Assembly (NCBI RefSeq): GCF_011694515.1
Contig: NZ_CP050192.1
Coordinates: 4,355,064 to 4,419,063 of the forward strand
Direction: 5' to 3'
Length of the DNA: 64,000 nt
Source of the DNA: Mycobacterium sp. DL592
GTDB taxonomy: Bacteria; Actinomycetota; Actinomycetes; Mycobacteriales; Mycobacteriaceae
Below are positions 50,555 through 59,447 of this stretch, in pieces (position 1 is the first letter of the stretch; every line of letters begins with the position of its first letter). Below the pieces are notes generated by a model. It did no database searches, was not told where the DNA came from, and saw only the letters and a list, made by a program, of their open reading frames with translations. The position numbers were made by a program, and so were the translations under genes.

Positions 50555-51400
50555 TCAGCGCAACAGGTGGGTACGGGCGAACTGTAGCGACTCGCTCAGC
50601 AACGCCTCCCGCTCGGCCTTGGTACGCGCGCCGGAGGTGGTCACCTCGAGCACGACGTGTCCGGCGAAGTCACTGCCCGCCAGCATCTGGCACACCTCGA
50701 CGGTCGGCTGGCTGCCGTGCCCGGGCACCAGGTGCTCGTCGGTGGAGGCACCGCTGCCGTCACACAGATGCAGATGGACCAGGCCGTCGCCCATCCTGCG
50801 GGCCATGTCGAGCGCATCGGTGCCCGCGGTCGCCGTGTGTGACAGGTCCAGCGTGTAGTGCGCGTGGTTGCCGTCCAGGGGGTCGTAAGAGGGCGCGAAC
50901 GCCGAGACCCCCACCCCCGGACGGCCGCCACGCTTGCGCATCCGCTCGATCGACGGCTGACCCGAACCGAAGAACCGGTCGGCGCGGAACGGGAACATGT
51001 TCTCCACGGCGACCATGACGTCGCTGCGGGTCTCGAGTTCGGCGACCTGATCGCTGAACCCGTCGGCGTAGCGCCGCTGCCAGCGAAACGGCGGGTGCAC
51101 CACCACGGTCTGCGCGCCGAGGCGCTCGGCGGCCTGCACACTGCGGGTGAGTTTCGGGATCGGGTTGGCACCCCAAACCCGTTGGGAGATCAGCAGACAC
51201 GGCGCGTGCACCGACAGCACCGGCATGTTGTAGCGGCGGGACAGCTTCGCGATCGCCCCGACGTCCTGGCTGACCGTCTCGGCCCACACCATCAGTTCGA
51301 CACCGTCATAGCCCAGCTCGGCGGCGTACTCGAACGCGGCCTCGGTCCTCAGCGGATAGACCGAGGCCGTCGAAAGACCGACCTTGATGGCTGGGCGCAC
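50555..51400 (-). CDS. Sugar phosphate isomerase/epimerase-like TIM-barrel protein (Rv0498-like)
   Basis: The protein has 281 residues from the GTG at 51400. The AP-endonuclease-family-2 barrel pattern is visible: KVGLSTASVYPLRTEAAFEYAAELGYDGVELM, then VENMFPF, LDLSHTATAG and VHLHLCDG, with His/Asp/Glu metal ligands. Members are metal-dependent isomerases or epimerases on small sugars; no substrate is evident. It lies seven bases after the Rv0497-like membrane gene in a ppx-led operon. Confidence 0.82.
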   Translation of the reverse strand: MRPAIKVGLSTASVYPLRTEAAFEYAAELGYDGVELMVWAETVSQDVGAIAKLSRRYNMPVLSVHAPCLLISQRVWGANPIPKLTRSVQAAERLGAQTVVVHPPFRWQRRYADGFSDQVAELETRSDVMVAVENMFPFRADRFFGSGQPSIERMRKRGGRPGVGVSAFAPSYDPLDGNHAHYTLDLSHTATAGTDALDMARRMGDGLVHLHLCDGSGASTDEHLVPGHGSQPTVEVCQMLAGSDFAGHVVLEVTTSGARTKAEREALLSESLQFARTHLLR

Positions 51401-51407
51401 TGCCGAA

Positions 51408-52382
51408 TCAGGTCGACTGCAACAGGGCCAGCGGCCCGAGCGTGACCAGCGCACCGACCGCGACCGCGATCAGTGTGCTGGCGATGTCCTCGGTCTTGCG
51501 GACCACCCGCACGGCCACCACCAGGCCGAGGATGACCAACACCGACAGCACCAGCGCGACGATGTTGTTCCACCGCCACAGCTGGTCGAATGCGATGAAC
51601 AGCCCGGCGCCGAACGCCACCGCCAGGAACGACTGGCCCACCACGATCAGCGCCCGCCACAACGCGGCGAGCTTGCCCTCCCGGGGCTGGGCATCCTCGT
51701 CGGCCGCCGCATCGGTGGCCACCGCGACCGCCGCACCGTCGTGCTCGTCCTCCTGCTCGACGCCGCGGCGGGCCAGATCGTCGGCCACGGTCTGGCCGCC
51801 GAACAGCGTTCCGCCCGACGACCGCAGATAGGACTGCAGTTCGGCGGCGCTGTCGTCGTGTTCCTCGGCGCTCAGGTCCAGGGCGGCCGCTTCGTCGACC
51901 GGGTCGAAGGCCATCTGCTCGGCATCGGAGTCCGCCGACTGCTCAGCCGGCCGGCGCAGTGGACGGGGGTCATGACTGCGTTCGGGCCCACGCTCACGGC
52001 GGGGGGTGGGCGCCTCGGAACGCTGCGGGGGCACCTCGAAGGGACGCGGCGGGGACACCGGAGCGACAGCGGCCGCTGTCGCAGTCGCCGAACCGTTGGT
52101 GGCGGCCGGCTCACTGACCGGCTCGGGGGCGACGGACTCCTCAGTCGTCTCGACTACCGGTTCCTGGGCGGTGTCCTCGACGTCGTCGTCAACTCGGATG
52201 GCGGGGAACTCGCCAGTGCGGATGATGGGGATCTCGCCGGTGAGCTCGGCGACGGTCACCGCGTCACTGTTGCCACGGCGCCGCCTGCGCCGGCCGCCGA
52301 CCGGCGGCGAACCGATCGTGCCGTTCTTGGCCAGCAGCTCGGCCACCGAGATGGGCCGGCTCGGCGTTTCATCTGCAGTCAT
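51408..52382 (-). CDS. Mycobacterial conserved membrane protein (Rv0497-like)
   Basis: The protein has 324 residues. The long N-terminal 215 residues are cytoplasmic, charged and Pro/Glu-rich (ISVAELLAKNGTIGSPPVGG, GRRRRRRGNSDAVTVAELTG, IIRTGEFPAIRVDDD) and probably disordered. A C-terminal block of three to four helices (ALIVVGQSFLAVAFGAGLFIA, NIVALVLSVLVILGLVVAV, ALVTLGPLALL) follows. The repeated VAELL/VAELTG motifs occur in several mycobacterial membrane regulators. It overlaps ppx by ATGA. Function unknown. Confidence 0.75.
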   Translation of the reverse strand: MTADETPSRPISVAELLAKNGTIGSPPVGGRRRRRRGNSDAVTVAELTGEIPIIRTGEFPAIRVDDDVEDTAQEPVVETTEESVAPEPVSEPAATNGSATATAAAVAPVSPPRPFEVPPQRSEAPTPRRERGPERSHDPRPLRRPAEQSADSDAEQMAFDPVDEAAALDLSAEEHDDSAAELQSYLRSSGGTLFGGQTVADDLARRGVEQEDEHDGAAVAVATDAAADEDAQPREGKLAALWRALIVVGQSFLAVAFGAGLFIAFDQLWRWNNIVALVLSVLVILGLVVAVRVVRKTEDIASTLIAVAVGALVTLGPLALLQST

Positions 52383-53395
52383 CGTGTGCCTCTCGATCGG
52401 GCGGGAGTCGGCCGATCAAAATCCTTGCTTTTAGCATCCCCCACCGATGTTTCCACCAGGGCGGTTCCATCGGCTTCACTGTCGAGTCGGCGCAGGATGA
52501 TGCCTTCACGCAGCGCCCACGGACAGATGTCGACGTACTCCAACGACAGTGCTCGCATACTCGCCTCCGCCACCAGAGCACCCGCCACGATCTGCGGCGC
52601 CCGCTCGGCGCTGACTCCTTCCAGCTCGGCCCGGTCAGCCGTGGTCATCCTAGAGATGAAAGATATGAGTTGCCTCAGGCCGTTGGCGGTCAGCGTGCGC
52701 TTGACCCGCGGACCGGCTCCCGACGGCGCAGCGCCGGTAAGCCGGGCCAGCGAGCGGAACGTCTTGGAGGTCGCCACCGCCAGGTCGGGCTCCCCTGCCG
52801 ACAGGACCGCCGCGGCGGACTCGGCGAGCTCGTTGTCCAGCCAGTCGCGCAGCATCGCCACCCGGCGCCGGCCAGGCGGATCGTCCGGAATCCACTCGCG
52901 GGTGAGCCGGCCGGCACCCAACGGCAGCGACATCGCGACCTCGGGCGCCTCGTCGACACCGTTGGACAGCTCCAGCGAGCCGCCGCCGATATCGAGGTTG
53001 ATGATCCGGCCCGCGCTCCAGCCGTACCACCGGCGCACCGCCAGGAAGGTCAGCCGCGACTCGTTGGCGCCGGAGAGCACCTGCAGGTTGACCCCGGTCT
53101 CGGCCAGCACCCTGGCCAGCACGTCCTCGGAGTTCTTGGCGTCACGCACCGCCGAGGTGGCGAAGGCCATCAGGTCTGCGCAGCCCGAACTGGCCGCGAT
53201 CTTGGCGAACTCGTCGACGGTGTCGACGAGCTTGTCGGCACCGCGGCGGGTCAGCTTGCCGGAGTCATCGATCGCCTCGGCCAGACGCAGCGCCGCCTTG
53301 GTCGAACTCATCGGGGTGGGATGACCGCCCCGATGGGCATCGACCACCAACAGATGAACCGTATTGCTGCCCACGTCGAGCACGCCGAGTCGCAC
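52379..53395 (-). CDS. ppx: Exopolyphosphatase / Ppx-GppA family (Rv0496-like)
   Basis: The protein has 338 residues. The ASKHA fold shows phosphate loop 1 [17 protein letters not shown] and loop 2 [12 protein letters not shown], with the conserved acidic residue in [13 protein letters not shown]. It degrades inorganic polyphosphate or hydrolyses pppGpp; members of this branch in mycobacteria act on short-chain polyphosphate. The GTG at 53395 is leaderless-compatible, with TAGGTT six bases upstream. It heads the operon with the Rv0497-like and Rv0498-like genes and is near senX3-regX3, fitting phosphate metabolism. Confidence 0.9.
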   Translation of the reverse strand: MRLGVLDVGSNTVHLLVVDAHRGGHPTPMSSTKAALRLAEAIDDSGKLTRRGADKLVDTVDEFAKIAASSGCADLMAFATSAVRDAKNSEDVLARVLAETGVNLQVLSGANESRLTFLAVRRWYGWSAGRIINLDIGGGSLELSNGVDEAPEVAMSLPLGAGRLTREWIPDDPPGRRRVAMLRDWLDNELAESAAAVLSAGEPDLAVATSKTFRSLARLTGAAPSGAGPRVKRTLTANGLRQLISFISRMTTADRAELEGVSAERAPQIVAGALVAEASMRALSLEYVDICPWALREGIILRRLDSEADGTALVETSVGDAKSKDFDRPTPARSRGTR

Positions 53396-53401
53396 GTGAA
53401 C

Positions 53402-53407
53402 AACCTA
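53402..53407 (-). promoter_or_regulatory. -10 element of leaderless ppx transcript
   Basis: TAGGTT on the minus strand, six bases (GTTCAC) before the GTG at 53395. Confidence 0.5.
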
Positions 53408-53450
53408 TCTGTAGTGGCCCGCCCAAGATTCGGGGCGCGGAGATTTCGTC

Positions 53451-53456
53451 TACCGT
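53451..53456 (+). promoter_or_regulatory. -10 element of leaderless Rv0495c-like transcript
   Basis: TACCGT ends seven bases before the GTG at 53464. With the ppx box 44 bases away on the other strand, it forms a compact divergent leaderless promoter pair. Confidence 0.5.
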
Positions 53457-53463
53457 TACCACT

Positions 53464-54240
53464 GTGACGCATGGGCATCCTGGCGAGGTTGAACTGGACT
53501 TCCCCCGCGAATGGGTGGAGTTCTTCGACCCGGACAACCCCGAGCACCTGATCGCGGCGGATCTGACCTGGCTGCTCTCGCACTGGACCTGCGTGTTCGG
53601 CACGCCGGCGTGCAAGGGCACCGTCGAAGGCCGGCCGGACGACGGCTGCTGCTCACACGGGGCCTTCCTGTCCGACGACGACGACATTGCCCGACTCGAC
53701 GACGCCGTCAAACAGCTCACCGACGCCGACTGGCAGTTCCGGGACAAGGGGCTGGGCCGCAAGGGCTACCTCGAGATGGACGAGTACGACGACAAACCCA
53801 ACCTGCGGACCCGCAAGTACAAGGGCGCCTGCATCTTCCTCAACCGGCCCGGGTTCGGCGCCGGCGTCGGCTGCTCGCTGCACACCAAGGCGCTCAAGCT
53901 CGGGGTCGAACCGCTGACGATGAAACCCGAGGTGTGCTGGCAGCTGCCGATTCGCCGGAGCCAGGAATGGGTCACCAGACCCGACGGCACCGAGATCCTG
54001 CGGACCACCATCACCGAGTACGACCGGCGCGGCTGGGGCGAGGGCGGCGCTGACCTGCACTGGTACTGCACCGGCGACCCCGCTGCGCACGTCGGCGAGA
54101 AGCAGGTGTGGCAGTCCTACGCCCCCGAGCTGACCGAGTTATTGGGCGAGAAGGCCTACGCCGAGTTGGCGGCGATGTGCAAACGGCGCAGTGGTTTCCC
54201 GCTGATCGCTGTGCACCCCGCCACCCGCGCCGCGCAGTAG
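53464..54240 (+). CDS. Cysteine-rich conserved protein (Rv0495c-like)
   Basis: The protein has 258 residues with about nine cysteines. A cluster in the first third ([23 protein letters not shown]) continues with [20 protein letters not shown] and then [15 protein letters not shown] and AMCKRR. The arrangement resembles YkgJ-like metal or Fe-S binding proteins. There is no signal peptide. It is the orthologue, by order and sequence memory, of Rv0495c, divergent from ppx. A metal- or redox-linked role is inferred from the cysteines only. Confidence 0.8.
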   Translation: MTHGHPGEVELDFPREWVEFFDPDNPEHLIAADLTWLLSHWTCVFGTPACKGTVEGRPDDGCCSHGAFLSDDDDIARLDDAVKQLTDADWQFRDKGLGRKGYLEMDEYDDKPNLRTRKYKGACIFLNRPGFGAGVGCSLHTKALKLGVEPLTMKPEVCWQLPIRRSQEWVTRPDGTEILRTTITEYDRRGWGEGGADLHWYCTGDPAAHVGEKQVWQSYAPELTELLGEKAYAELAAMCKRRSGFPLIAVHPATRAAQ

Positions 54241-54414
54241 CCCCTACCTGGGAGATCGTCCCGGTCCGCGTTCCTTGTCACTCCGCTGTGGATTTGCTGT
54301 CTTTGCATCAGCGAAAATTTTCTTTGTGAGACACATCACAATCCGGCTAGTTGCCGCTTTTCTGCGACGCACCTAGTCTTCTTAGCTAGCGCATCATCCG
54401 GGGGGACGGTGCAG

Positions 54415-54426
54415 ATGTCCATCTAA
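54415..54426 (+). other. Three-codon in-frame upstream ORF before the sugar transferase
   Basis: ATG-TCC-ATC-TAA follows a strong GGGGGGA ribosome site by about seven bases and is in the same frame as the sugar transferase, which resumes at a TTG 21 bases later. It could be a regulatory leader ORF, or a stop that has cut off the original start. The rest of 54241-54435 holds an AT-rich promoter region with TAGTCT and TTAGCT hexamers near 54374 and 54382. Confidence 0.45.
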
Positions 54427-54435
54427 GAGACTTGG

Positions 54436-56016
54436 TTGTTAGCTTTGACCTCCGAAATCATCAGTTCCCCCAATAGCAGGCGGGTTTCGCTGCAATCCAA
54501 GATTCGCCGTAGCTACAAAACTGTGCAGGATTTCGGCGACGATTCGCTACCACTTACATCCGGGATAATTCGCTCAGATCGCGAGATCCGGCATCGTTCC
54601 TACGCACGCAAGCTGTTGTTCAGCGATTGTCTGATCATTTGCCTGGCTGTCGCAGCCGGACAGCTGCGCTTCGCCACCGAGCCCCCTGACCTCGGCTTCC
54701 CGTGGCCGGGCCCGCCTGAGGTGGGCTACACCGTCGTCTCGGTGCTGCTCGCCATGCTGTGGATGACATTCCTGAGCCTCGTCGGCAGCCGGTCGGCCCG
54801 CGTCGTCGGCCACGGCAGCGAGGAATACGCAATCATCGCGCTGGCTACCTTCCAGCTGTTCGGTCTCGTTGCCATCATTTCGATGCTGCTTCACATCGAG
54901 CTGTCCCGCGGCTACCTCGCCATCGCCCTGCCACTCGGCGTGGTGGGCCTGATGTTCAGCAGGCGCTACTGGCGCCGCAAGACCTCGCGCCGCCGCATGC
55001 GCGGCGAGGACCTCACCTCGGTGCTCGTCGTCGGCACGCCCCGGGTGGCCGCCGACATCGCCACTACCTTCGCCAAAGATCCCGAAGCCGGCTACCAGGT
55101 CGTGGGCATCTGCACGCCGACCGGGCCGCTCGGTGACGACGATGTCGTCACCGTCGGAAGCACCGCCATCCCGGTCGTCGGCATGGACGAGGCCGTCGTC
55201 GACGCGGTCCGCCGGACCGGCGTCGGAACGGTCGCGCTGGCCGCCACCGAGCACCTGCGCGACACCGAGATCCGCCGGCTGATCTGGGAACTGGACTCCC
55301 TCGGCGTCGACCTCATCGTCGCCCCCGGCCTCGTCGACGTCGCCGAGCAGCGGCTGCGTAGCCGCCCGGTGGCGGGCATGGCGATGCTCGAGGTCACCAA
55401 GCCCCAGTACAACCGGGCCAACTCGCAGGCCAAGCGAGCCTTCGACATCGCCTTCACCGTGCTGGTGCTGCTCGTGATGTCACCGGTGTTCCTGGCCGCG
55501 GCAATGGCGGTGCGGCTGTCGAGCCCAGGGCCGGTCTTCTACGTCTCCGAGCGCATCGGCCTCAACGGCACCACGTTCAAGATGTTCAAGTTCCGCAGCA
55601 TGTACGACGGCTCGGACTCCCGCGCGGCCGCCATGATCGCAGCCACCGAGAGCAGCCCGCTGTTCTGGAAGGTCAAGGACGACCCACGCGTCACCCCGGT
55701 GGGCAAGTTCCTGCGCAAGTTCAGCATCGACGAACTGCCCCAGTTCCTCAACGTGCTGCGCGGCGAGATGAGCGTGGTGGGCCCCCGGCCGCAGGTTCGC
55801 CGCGAGGTCGACTCCTACGACGACCTGGTGCGCCGCCGACTGGCCGTCAAGCCCGGCCTGACCGGCCTGTGGCAGGTCAGCGGGCGGTCCAACCTCGAGA
55901 TCGAGGACGCGGTCCGCATGGACCTCACCTACGTCGAGAACTGGTCGCTGTGGCAGGACCTGGTGATCATCGCCAAGACAGTAGGCGCCGTGCTCGCCAG
56001 CGACGGCGCCTACTGA
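54436..56016 (+). CDS. Polyprenyl-phosphate sugar-1-phosphate transferase (WbaP/PssE-type)
   Basis: The protein has about 526 residues; the start is uncertain (TTG at 54436 or 54445, both without a good ribosome site). Four N-terminal helices and a CoA-binding-like domain (SVLVVGTPRVAADIATTF) precede one membrane segment and the bacterial sugar transferase domain, with KRAFDIAFTVLVLLVMSP, FKMFKFRSM, KFSIDELPQFLNVLRGEMSVVGPRP and KPGLTGLWQVSGRS. It starts lipid-linked repeat units for an exopolysaccharide. The first 170 bases use AT-richer codons than the rest. Confidence 0.92.
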   Translation: MLALTSEIISSPNSRRVSLQSKIRRSYKTVQDFGDDSLPLTSGIIRSDREIRHRSYARKLLFSDCLIICLAVAAGQLRFATEPPDLGFPWPGPPEVGYTVVSVLLAMLWMTFLSLVGSRSARVVGHGSEEYAIIALATFQLFGLVAIISMLLHIELSRGYLAIALPLGVVGLMFSRRYWRRKTSRRRMRGEDLTSVLVVGTPRVAADIATTFAKDPEAGYQVVGICTPTGPLGDDDVVTVGSTAIPVVGMDEAVVDAVRRTGVGTVALAATEHLRDTEIRRLIWELDSLGVDLIVAPGLVDVAEQRLRSRPVAGMAMLEVTKPQYNRANSQAKRAFDIAFTVLVLLVMSPVFLAAAMAVRLSSPGPVFYVSERIGLNGTTFKMFKFRSMYDGSDSRAAAMIAATESSPLFWKVKDDPRVTPVGKFLRKFSIDELPQFLNVLRGEMSVVGPRPQVRREVDSYDDLVRRRLAVKPGLTGLWQVSGRSNLEIEDAVRMDLTYVENWSLWQDLVIIAKTVGAVLASDGAY

Positions 56017-56037
56017 GGCTGGTCGCCCAGCCCCGGC

Positions 56038-56724
56038 TCAGCCTTCCAGCTTGTAGCCCAAGCCGCGCACGGTGACCAGATGCACCGGGTTGGCGGGGTC
56101 GGCCTCGATCTTCGACCGCAGCCGCTTGACGTGCACATCGAGGGTCTTGGTGTCGCCGACGTAGTCGGCGCCCCACACCCGGTCGATCAACTGCCCGCGG
56201 GTCAGCACCCGGCCACTGTTGCGCATCAGGTACTCCAACAGATCAAACTCCTTGAGCGGCAAGGTAATCGGCTCACCGTTGACGGTGACAACGTGCCGTT
56301 CGACGTCCATCCGCACCGGGCCGGCCTCGAGGATCGCATCACCGAGGCTGGAGTCGTCGGCCTCGGTTCCGCGCCGCAGCACCGCGCGGATCCGGGCGAT
56401 CAGCTCGCGTGCCGAGTACGGCTTGGTGACGTAGTCGTCGGCGCCGAGTTCCAGCCCCACCACCTTGTCGATCTCGCTGTCGCGGGCGGTCACCATGATG
56501 ACCGGCACGCTGGATCGGGCGCGCAGCTGCTTACAGACATCGGTGCCCGTCATACCGGGCAGCATCAGATCCAGCAGCACGATGTCGGCGCCGGCCCGGT
56601 CGAATTCGGCCAGCGCTGAGGGTCCGTCACCGACGACGGTGGCCTCGAACCCCTCCTTGCGGAGCAGGAACGCCAGCGGGTCGGCCAGGGACTCTTCGTC
56701 CTCGACGATCAATACGTTGGTCAT
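56038..56724 (-). CDS. regX3: Response regulator RegX3 (phosphate starvation)
   Basis: This 228-residue OmpR-family regulator has the phospho-acceptor Asp52 in [12 protein letters not shown], the acidic pair at 8-9 and Lys in TKPYSARE. The C-terminal winged helix has [25 protein letters not shown]. With SenX3 it controls phosphate uptake and other stress genes in mycobacteria. It overlaps senX3 by four bases with no MIRU repeat between them, unlike M. tuberculosis. It converges on the sugar transferase gene with 21 bases between stops. Confidence 0.96.
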   Translation of the reverse strand: MTNVLIVEDEESLADPLAFLLRKEGFEATVVGDGPSALAEFDRAGADIVLLDLMLPGMTGTDVCKQLRARSSVPVIMVTARDSEIDKVVGLELGADDYVTKPYSARELIARIRAVLRRGTEADDSSLGDAILEAGPVRMDVERHVVTVNGEPITLPLKEFDLLEYLMRNSGRVLTRGQLIDRVWGADYVGDTKTLDVHVKRLRSKIEADPANPVHLVTVRGLGYKLEG

Positions 56725-57923
56725 TGGCTTTCTTTCTCCTCGTCACGGGCCTCTAGATTGGTCGGCTCGACGTCGTTGTCGGAATGGGCGGGAATGGACA
56801 GGGTGAAGGTCGAACCGGTGCCGGGCTGGCTCCACAGCCTGATGCTGCCGTTGTGGTTGGCCGCCACATGCTTGACGATGGCCAGCCCCAACCCGGTTCC
56901 GCCGGTGGCACGCGAGCGGGCCTTGTCGACACGGAAGAACCGTTCGAAGACGCGCTCCTGATCGGCGCGGGCGATGCCGATCCCGCGGTCGGTGACGGCG
57001 ATCTCGATATTGTCCCCACGGCGGCGGCGTGAGATCGAGACCCGGGACCCGTCCGGGGAGTAGGCGATCGCATTGGAGATCAGGTTGGCCAGTGCAGTGG
57101 CCAACAGGCCCTGGTCACCGAGCACCTGGAAACCGCTCGGCGCATCGGTGGTCACCGTGATGTCGGCGGTATCGGCGGCCACCTTGTGGCGTGAAATCGC
57201 TTCGCTGACAACACTATCGACGTCCACCACCTCAAGCTCGGGCAGCGGCTCGGCGCCTTGCAGCCGGGAGAGCTCGATCAACTCGCCGACCATGTTGGCC
57301 AGCCGCTGCGACTCGGTGAGGATCTTCTCACCGAAGCGGTGCACGGTGTCGGGGTCGTCAGTGGATTCCAGCAGCGCCTCGGCCAGCACGCCCATCGCGG
57401 CGACCGGGGTCTTGAGCTCGTGGCTGACGTTGGCGACGAAGTCGCGCCTGCTGGCTTCCATCCGGGCCTGCTCGGACTGGTCGTCGAGGTAGACCACGGC
57501 GAAGCGCGGATCCTGCTCGCTGAGCAACCGCACGTGGCCTCGCACCGAGAGCCCGGAGCGGCCGGCGGGAGCCCGCCGCGGCGGCGACAGGTCGACCTCG
57601 ACATCCTCGCCGGTCGACAGCGTGTGCTGGGCGGCCTTCCAGGCCCGTTCGTCGAGCAGCCGGTCACGCACCAGACCCAGCTCCACCGCTCGTTCGTTGA
57701 TGAACACCACGTCGCGCAGGCTGTCGACGACGACCATGCCGATCGGGGCCAGCGACACCACATGCTGCAACATCTGGGAGACGGTGATCCCGGCTTCGGT
57801 GATCGCCCGGCGCTGTCTGCGCTCGAGGATGCGTGGGGTGAGTCCGGCCCCGATACCGAGACCAACAGCGAGCGCACCTAGCGCCGCGACGGTGGCTAGT
57901 AGTGCCACCGAAACAACACTCAC
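56721..57923 (-). CDS. senX3: Sensor histidine kinase SenX3
   Basis: The protein has 400 residues. A short N-terminal hydrophobic stretch (about 5-28), a PAS-like domain (about 45-150, [21 protein letters not shown]), the dimerisation helix with His168 in [12 protein letters not shown], and an ATPase domain with [20 protein letters not shown] and [12 protein letters not shown]. It phosphorylates RegX3 when phosphate is scarce, linked to the Pst system. The GTG at 57923 appears leaderless, with TACGAT six bases upstream. Confidence 0.96.
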   Translation of the reverse strand: MSVVSVALLATVAALGALAVGLGIGAGLTPRILERRQRRAITEAGITVSQMLQHVVSLAPIGMVVVDSLRDVVFINERAVELGLVRDRLLDERAWKAAQHTLSTGEDVEVDLSPPRRAPAGRSGLSVRGHVRLLSEQDPRFAVVYLDDQSEQARMEASRRDFVANVSHELKTPVAAMGVLAEALLESTDDPDTVHRFGEKILTESQRLANMVGELIELSRLQGAEPLPELEVVDVDSVVSEAISRHKVAADTADITVTTDAPSGFQVLGDQGLLATALANLISNAIAYSPDGSRVSISRRRRGDNIEIAVTDRGIGIARADQERVFERFFRVDKARSRATGGTGLGLAIVKHVAANHNGSIRLWSQPGTGSTFTLSIPAHSDNDVEPTNLEARDEEKESQ

Positions 57924-57929
57924 GCGAAA

Positions 57930-57935
57930 ATCGTA
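57930..57935 (-). promoter_or_regulatory. -10 element of leaderless senX3 transcript
   Basis: TACGAT on the minus strand lies six bases (TTTCGC) before the GTG at 57923. A GTTCACC half-site sits just upstream at 57943-57949 on the same strand. Confidence 0.5.
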
Positions 57936-58015
57936 CGCATTCGGTGAACGTCATCCCAGCAGCGTGCGGCCAATTCGGGATACGTCACATATCCCGGCCG
58001 ATGTATTCCGCCGCT

Positions 58016-58033
58016 GTTCACCCCGTGTTCGCC
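58016..58033 (+). promoter_or_regulatory. PHO-box-like direct repeat upstream of senX3
   Basis: GTTCACC-N4-GTTCGCC repeats with an 11-bp period, the form of PhoP/RegX3-type binding sites in actinobacteria. It lies about 93-110 bp upstream of the senX3 start, on the opposite strand, and suggests autoregulation by RegX3. Confidence 0.5.
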
Positions 58034-58053
58034 GAACGAGCCGCGATCCAGGG

Positions 58054-58809
58054 CTACTTTGCGCCCTGGCTGGCTACCGCGGCCGCACCGGCGGCGGCGG
58101 CCTCGGGATCGAGGTAGGTGCCGCCCGCCACCAGGGGCTTGAGGTCGGCATCGAGGTCGTAGCGCAGCGGAATCCCGGTCGGGATGTTCAGGCCCACGAC
58201 GTCCTCGTCGGACATGCCGTCGAGGTACTTCACCAGCGCTCGCAACGAGTTGCCGTGCGCGACGATCAGCACCGTCTTACCGGCCCGCAGGTTCGGGACG
58301 ACGGCGTCTTCGAAGTAGGGCACGAACCGCTCGACCACGTCGGCCAGGCATTCGGTCAGCGGGCCGCCGCCGATGTCGGCGTAGCGCGGGTCGGCGTCCT
58401 GGCTGTACTTGCTGCCCTTCTCGATGGGCGGCGGCGGGGTGTCGTAGCTACGGCGCCACAGCATGAACTGCTCGTCGCCGTACTTCTCCTTGGTCTCGGC
58501 CTTGTCCAGACCCTGCAACGCGCCGTAGTGCCGCTCGTTGAGCCGCCAGTCGCGCTGCACCGGGATCCACAACCGGTCTGCGGCGTCCAGCGCCAGGTGC
58601 GCGGTGGTGATCGCGCGCCGCAGCAACGAGGTGTACAGGATGTCGGGTAACACGCCCTGCTCGGCCAGCAACTTGCCGCCGCGCACCGCCTCGGCGCGGC
58701 CCTTGTCGGTCAGGTCGACGTCCACCCAGCCGGTGAACAGGTTGAGCGCATTCCATTCGCTCTCGCCGTGCCGGAGCAGGATCAGGGTCGCCGCAGGATC
58801 TGAAGCCAT
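58054..58809 (-). CDS. gpmA: 2,3-bisphosphoglycerate-dependent phosphoglycerate mutase
   Basis: The protein has 251 residues. The catalytic [18 protein letters not shown] (phospho-accepting His14) and [16 protein letters not shown] motifs and the second histidine in [17 protein letters not shown] identify dPGM. It interconverts 3- and 2-phosphoglycerate in glycolysis and gluconeogenesis. It is upstream of senX3 on the same strand with a 130-bp gap holding the senX3 promoter. It is Gpm1 (Rv0489) by position. Confidence 0.96.
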   Translation of the reverse strand: MASDPAATLILLRHGESEWNALNLFTGWVDVDLTDKGRAEAVRGGKLLAEQGVLPDILYTSLLRRAITTAHLALDAADRLWIPVQRDWRLNERHYGALQGLDKAETKEKYGDEQFMLWRRSYDTPPPPIEKGSKYSQDADPRYADIGGGPLTECLADVVERFVPYFEDAVVPNLRAGKTVLIVAHGNSLRALVKYLDGMSDEDVVGLNIPTGIPLRYDLDADLKPLVAGGTYLDPEAAAAGAAAVASQGAK

Positions 58810-58928
58810 GACAAAAGTCTCTCACGGCCCGGTTCAGGCGTCGCGATCGTCATCGACTCCGGCGCCCAGTGGCCACCTACGTCACGGATTGGGGCCGGGA
58901 CTCTCGACTCCTCCTCATCGTTCGTCCC

Positions 58929-59447
58929 TCACTCTGCATCGTCGTCTTCGGCGATCAGGTGCTCGAAGGCTTCCAGATTCTTCAGCGACTCGCCCCGGGC
59001 CACCCGCCAGGCCCACTCCTTCTGGATCGACGACTTGAAGCCCAGTTCCAGCAATGTGTTGAAGTCGGTGTCGACCGCTTCGAGCACCTGCCCGAGCACC
59101 CGGTCGATCTCATCAGGGGTGACCGCCTCCAGGGCGATGCGACCGATCAGATAGATGTCGCCGATGTTGTCCAGGGTGTAGGCCACACCGTAGAGCCGCC
59201 GATTGCGCTTGAGCAGGAAGCGGTAGACACCCTGGTGGTTCTCGTCGGGCTGGCGGCAGACGAAGGCCTCGACCCGCACCGAATGCTCACCGATGCTCAG
59301 CAGGGTGTTGGTCTTGAGCTTGCGCTCCCCGGGCAGTTCCACGATCAGGCCGGGCAACCCACCGTGGGAACCCTCGAAGCGGGTGTACGCCAGATCGTTG
59401 TCGATCAGCGTCTTCTCGATGATCTGTTGGACGGTGGCCTGTCTCAC
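58929..59447 (-). CDS. YbjN-domain protein (Rv0487-like)
   Basis: The protein has 172 residues from the GTG at 59447, which overlaps mshA by four bases (GTGA); an ATG 27 bases earlier is possible but lies within mshA. The YbjN/type III chaperone-like fold is seen in [39 protein letters not shown] and [27 protein letters not shown]. The function is unknown. It is conserved beside mshA and gpm1 across mycobacteria, which suggests a link to thiol or sugar metabolism. Confidence 0.82.
   Translation of the reverse strand: MRQATVQQIIEKTLIDNDLAYTRFEGSHGGLPGLIVELPGERKLKTNTLLSIGEHSVRVEAFVCRQPDENHQGVYRFLLKRNRRLYGVAYTLDNIGDIYLIGRIALEAVTPDEIDRVLGQVLEAVDTDFNTLLELGFKSSIQKEWAWRVARGESLKNLEAFEHLIAEDDDAE

Noticed and set aside
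56715..56730. MIRU repeat between senX3 and regX3
   Set aside because: The genes overlap by four bases, so there is no intercistronic repeat.
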